From Clostridium minihomine (GTDB taxonomy: Bacteria > Bacillota > Clostridia > Oscillospirales > Acutalibacteraceae), in contig NZ_OEQH01000003.1 of the NCBI RefSeq assembly GCF_900240385.1, positions 484,137-548,136 on the forward strand: 64,000 bases of DNA. Direction: 5' to 3'. The stretch's first letter is position 1. Every line of letters begins with the position of its first letter. A program made the position numbers and the translations under genes. Shown one piece after another: positions 61,553-64,000 of this stretch. The notes below the pieces were generated by a model that did not search any database, was not told where the DNA came from, and saw only the letters and a program-made list of their open reading frames with translations.

Positions 61553-62800
61553 ATGATCAATATGATGTCGGAAACAAAACAAAATCATACCGTTCCAAAA
61601 GACGGTACGATGAATCATATGCTTCAAAATTTGATTTCTTCTAACTTATATACCCGGTACAGCGGAATATTATCTTTATCCGATATTTCGATGTTTCTGA
61701 TTGATACCGATGGCAATATTCTTCTGGAATTTATACCATCACCAGACTTTTGCACTTATGTTTGTCAAGAAAAAAACAACCAGGTTTGCCAAGATTATAA
61801 ACGGCGCCTGAGTTCTGGGCGGGAAGACTGTTTTGTGTGCCGGCATGGCCTGGAAAACACCCTTTTGCCAATTGCAGTTCATGGGGAAACGGTTGCCTAT
61901 ATTGCCGGAATGCAGGCTTATTTGCCAGATAACGAATATCAAAAATATCTGATTAACATACAGGGACTGCAGGAACAAAAAAATTGCGGCCTAGAATTCA
62001 TTGCAAAAACAGTTTCATCGCTTAAAACCGTGGAACCCAATAAAATTAAAATTCATCAGCAGCTCTGTTCCCACATTGCAAGAAATATTTCGTTTGATCT
62101 TTCTGAAATTGAAACTCATACAGATCCCGATGTGGCCAGGCTCTCTATTGAAAAAGAAATTTTAGAAAAGAAAATCATCGATTTAGAAACCAAAAACATG
62201 TCGCTGGTGGTGAATCCGCACTTTTTATTCAATACACTAAACTGCATTGCCCGCATTGCATATTTTGAAAAATCTCACACCACAGAGGAACTGATTTACT
62301 GTTTGTCTGACCTGTTACGGTACAATTTAAAGCAAGTGGATAATTTGCATACCATCGGTTCAGAAATCAGCAATATTGAAAAATATCTGCACATTCAAAA
62401 GATTCGTTTCAAAAACCGCTTGGATTATGAGATTCACATTTCTGAAAAGATCAAAGCGCATCGAATCCCAAACATGGTCATTATGCCCATTGTGGAGAAT
62501 GCAATTATTCATGGCCTGATGCCCAAACGTGACGGCGGAAAAGTCAGTATTTACGCAGAAGAAAACGAAAAGGGAATTGTCATCTTTGTAGTGGATAACG
62601 GCAATGGATTCCCCAAAGAAGTGCTTGAGAAAATGAAAAAGAAAGAAAATTCTTCCGGTTTGGGATTCCGCAGCACCCACAAGCGTCTGCAAAAATATTT
62701 CGGAGAAGGCTATGGCCTTGAAATTGTAAAATCCGATTACAGCGGGAGTACAGTCACCATTACGATTCCTGCACAACTCAACAGGGGGTATACAGAATGA
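61553..62800 (+). CDS. Sensor histidine kinase with PocR-type domain
   Basis: Cytoplasmic sensor of 415 residues without membrane segments. About residues 25-190 form a PocR-like ligand domain with the cysteine set CTYVCQEKNNQVCQDY and CFVCRHGLENTLLPIAVHGETVAYIAG, typical of sensors that control propanediol, ethanolamine or choline microcompartments. A LytS/YehU-type kinase follows: NPHFLFNTLNCIARIAYF with the phosphorylated His, and ATPase boxes NAIIHGLMPKRDGG and VVDNGNGFPKEVL. ATG 61553 with GGAGGAATCT upstream. It overlaps the response regulator by four bases. Confidence 0.9.
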   Translation: MINMMSETKQNHTVPKDGTMNHMLQNLISSNLYTRYSGILSLSDISMFLIDTDGNILLEFIPSPDFCTYVCQEKNNQVCQDYKRRLSSGREDCFVCRHGLENTLLPIAVHGETVAYIAGMQAYLPDNEYQKYLINIQGLQEQKNCGLEFIAKTVSSLKTVEPNKIKIHQQLCSHIARNISFDLSEIETHTDPDVARLSIEKEILEKKIIDLETKNMSLVVNPHFLFNTLNCIARIAYFEKSHTTEELIYCLSDLLRYNLKQVDNLHTIGSEISNIEKYLHIQKIRFKNRLDYEIHISEKIKAHRIPNMVIMPIVENAIIHGLMPKRDGGKVSIYAEENEKGIVIFVVDNGNGFPKEVLEKMKKKENSSGLGFRSTHKRLQKYFGEGYGLEIVKSDYSGSTVTITIPAQLNRGYTE

Positions 62801-63546
62801 GTGTGGTATTAATCGTAGAGGACGAGATTTTAGAACAGGAATTTCTTCGCTCTGTCGTACAAGACGAGCTTTCACCACAGGATCAGCTTTTCACTTGTGA
62901 AAGCGGATTGCAGGCAGTAAAACTGTCAAAGCAGCATCAGCCCAACTTTATTTTTATGGATGTGGTTTTACCGGAAATGGATGGCCTAACCGCCATTCAG
63001 GATGTAAAATCTTTTTTACCGGATACCTGTGTCACTGTGTTATCGGCCTATTCCGATTTTAGTTATGCACAGCGTGCAATTGGTTTGGGTGTATTTGATT
63101 TTCTTTTAAAACCCATCAAGCCCACTGCCTTTCTTGAAACCTTTCGCAAAATGCGCAATGCTGCCACCCAATCGGTAATGAAAACAGAGGCAATCCCTTC
63201 TTCTCAAATAGTCAAAAAAGAGCATCAATGCTTTGTGGAGGAAGCACTTAACTACATTAACGAGCATTTTCGGGAAAGACTCACACTAGAGATGGTCGCG
63301 TCTCAAGTATTTGTGAACCCCAAATATTTTAGCCATGTATTTAAACGGGAAACCGGCGTAGCTTTTACGGAATATGTGATTAATCTGCGGATTCAGTATG
63401 CGTGCCGTCTTTTAAGCAAAACCAATTATCCGGCTTATCGAATTTCCTTCGAAAGCGGTTTTTCCGATCCCTCTTATTTTAACCGAGTCTTTTGTTCTCG
63501 CATGAACATGACTCCTCAGGCGTATCGCCGAACCGCTACTTCTTAA
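62797..63546 (+). CDS. Response regulator with AraC-type output domain
   Basis: YesN-like regulator of 249 residues: receiver at 1-120 with phospho-acceptor D55 in FIFMDVVLPEMDG and K in LLKPIKP, then an AraC double helix-turn-helix at about 145-249 (LTLEMVASQVFVNPKYFSHVFKRETGVAFTEYV, ISFESGFSDPSYFNRVFCSRMNMTPQAYRR). Coupled to the PocR-type kinase (ATGA overlap). The converging BMC gene suggests it controls microcompartment expression. Confidence 0.92.
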   Translation: MSVVLIVEDEILEQEFLRSVVQDELSPQDQLFTCESGLQAVKLSKQHQPNFIFMDVVLPEMDGLTAIQDVKSFLPDTCVTVLSAYSDFSYAQRAIGLGVFDFLLKPIKPTAFLETFRKMRNAATQSVMKTEAIPSSQIVKKEHQCFVEEALNYINEHFRERLTLEMVASQVFVNPKYFSHVFKRETGVAFTEYVINLRIQYACRLLSKTNYPAYRISFESGFSDPSYFNRVFCSRMNMTPQAYRRTATS

Positions 63547-63590
63547 AGAACATACTGTTCTTCTTTTTATTCTTTCGAGAATAAAGCACA

Positions 63591-63635
63591 TAAAAAAAGC
63601 TCTCAACCAACAGTCACTGTTGTTTGAGAGCTTTT
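63591..63635 (+). terminator. Terminator of the two-component operon
   Basis: AAAAAGCTCTCAA / TTTGAGAGCTTTTT with an inner CAACAG/CTGTTG stem. Confidence 0.92.
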
Positions 63636-63690
63636 TCATCATGTTCCATAATTGCAAACTCATGATTTTTCAGAGTGAAAGAATAAAAAG

Positions 63691-63722
63691 AAAAGCCCCA
63701 AAGGAATTCCTTCGGGGCTTCT
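63691..63722 (-). terminator. Terminator of the BMC shell gene
   Basis: AAGCCCC..AGGAATTCCT..GGGGCTT hairpin, TTTTCTTTTT on the reverse strand. Confidence 0.9.
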
Positions 63723-63743
63723 TGACCAAATTTCCAGCTTCTA

Positions 63744-64000
63744 TTAAGCTTCTTTGTTCATGCTGGGCAGAATTGCTTCGACCTCGGCGTGGGGTCTGGG
63801 GATAACGTGGACGGAAACCAGCTCGCCCACGCGCTGTGCGGCAGCAGCGCCGGCATCGGTGGCAGCCTTCACGGCGCCAACGTCGCCTCTGACCATCACG
63901 GTTACCAAACCGCCGCCCACGTGCTCTTTGCCGATCAGGTAAACGTTTGCTGCCTTTACCATGGCGTCGGCTGCTTCGATGGAACCTACTAAACCTTTTG
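63744..64000 (-). CDS. Bacterial microcompartment shell protein (EutM/PduA type, partial)
   Basis: Hexameric BMC-domain shell protein, about 85 residues visible; the first ten or so lie beyond the right edge. [74 protein letters not shown] is the canonical BMC domain, closest by eye to EutM-type proteins. It marks the end of a microcompartment operon continuing to the right. With the kinase-like gene, the alcohol dehydrogenase and the PocR-type system it points to choline or ethanolamine use. Confidence 0.95.
   Translation of the reverse strand, partial: KGLVGSIEAADAMVKAANVYLIGKEHVGGGLVTVMVRGDVGAVKAATDAGAAAAQRVGELVSVHVIPRPHAEVEAILPSMNKEA

Overview
The window reads as chromosomal DNA of an anaerobic, endospore-forming member of the Firmicutes, most likely a gut-type Clostridia (Oscillospiraceae-like). 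The evidence is a sporulation sigma factor (sigG), a YlmC/YmxH homologue, collagen-like spore-surface proteins, pyruvate formate-lyase with its activase and an Fe-S Fnr-type regulator, a sufCBDSU operon, aspS-gatCAB, Shine-Dalgarno sites of the AGGAGG type and SigA-type promoters. Both edges cut genes: rpsB on the left and a microcompartment shell gene on the right.

Layout. 0-2 kb: rpsB (partial), ylmC/ymxH-like, sigG. 2-7 kb: suf Fe-S assembly operon behind a SigA promoter and a GTATAC-N7-GTATAC operator candidate. 7-9.6 kb: membrane protein, SMC-like ATPase, AIM24 protein. 9.8-14 kb: 2-keto-3-deoxygluconate module (two PfkB kinases, a KDPG aldolase fused to a VOC domain) divergent from an IclR regulator, with a KdgR-type operator between them. 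14.7-20 kb: aspS-gatC-gatA-gatB and a small acetyltransferase. 20.3-22.3 kb: PadR regulator with two flavodoxin-like proteins. 22.7-22.9 kb: two very short paralogous peptide genes. 23-27 kb: XpaC-like protein, tRNA-Asp and tRNA-Thr, ComFB-like protein, hemerythrin. 27-34 kb: AraC regulator and a siderophore-type ABC import operon ending in an exporter-type ABC protein. 34-41.5 kb: spore-surface collagen-like genes, one of them split by a 4.46-kb serine-recombinase element. 41.7-49 kb: phospholipase C-like protein, lipoprotein, YitT protein, upp, rpiB, tsaB, tsaE, rodA-like gene. 49-54 kb: radical SAM protein, pgeF, DEDDh exonuclease, typA. 54-58.4 kb: Fnr-type regulator divergent from pflB-pflA. 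58.6-64 kb: choline/ethanolamine kinase-like protein, Fe-alcohol dehydrogenase, PocR-type two-component system and a BMC shell protein, probably one flank of a microcompartment locus.

The most striking object is at 35670-40140. A large serine recombinase element lies exactly between the two halves of a bclA-like gene. Both junctions carry the same 7-bp core CAGTTAA. Joining the flanks at that core restores an uninterrupted reading frame of 306 codons in register with the Gly-X-Y repeat, almost the same length as the intact 305-residue paralogue immediately downstream. Excision would also reconnect that paralogue to the upstream start region. This could be ordinary gene disruption, or a developmentally excised intervening element comparable to skin/sigK or SP-beta/spsM. 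A second unexplained object is the tandem pair of 18- and 19-residue Cys-containing peptides at 22706-22878, each with its own strong ribosome binding site.
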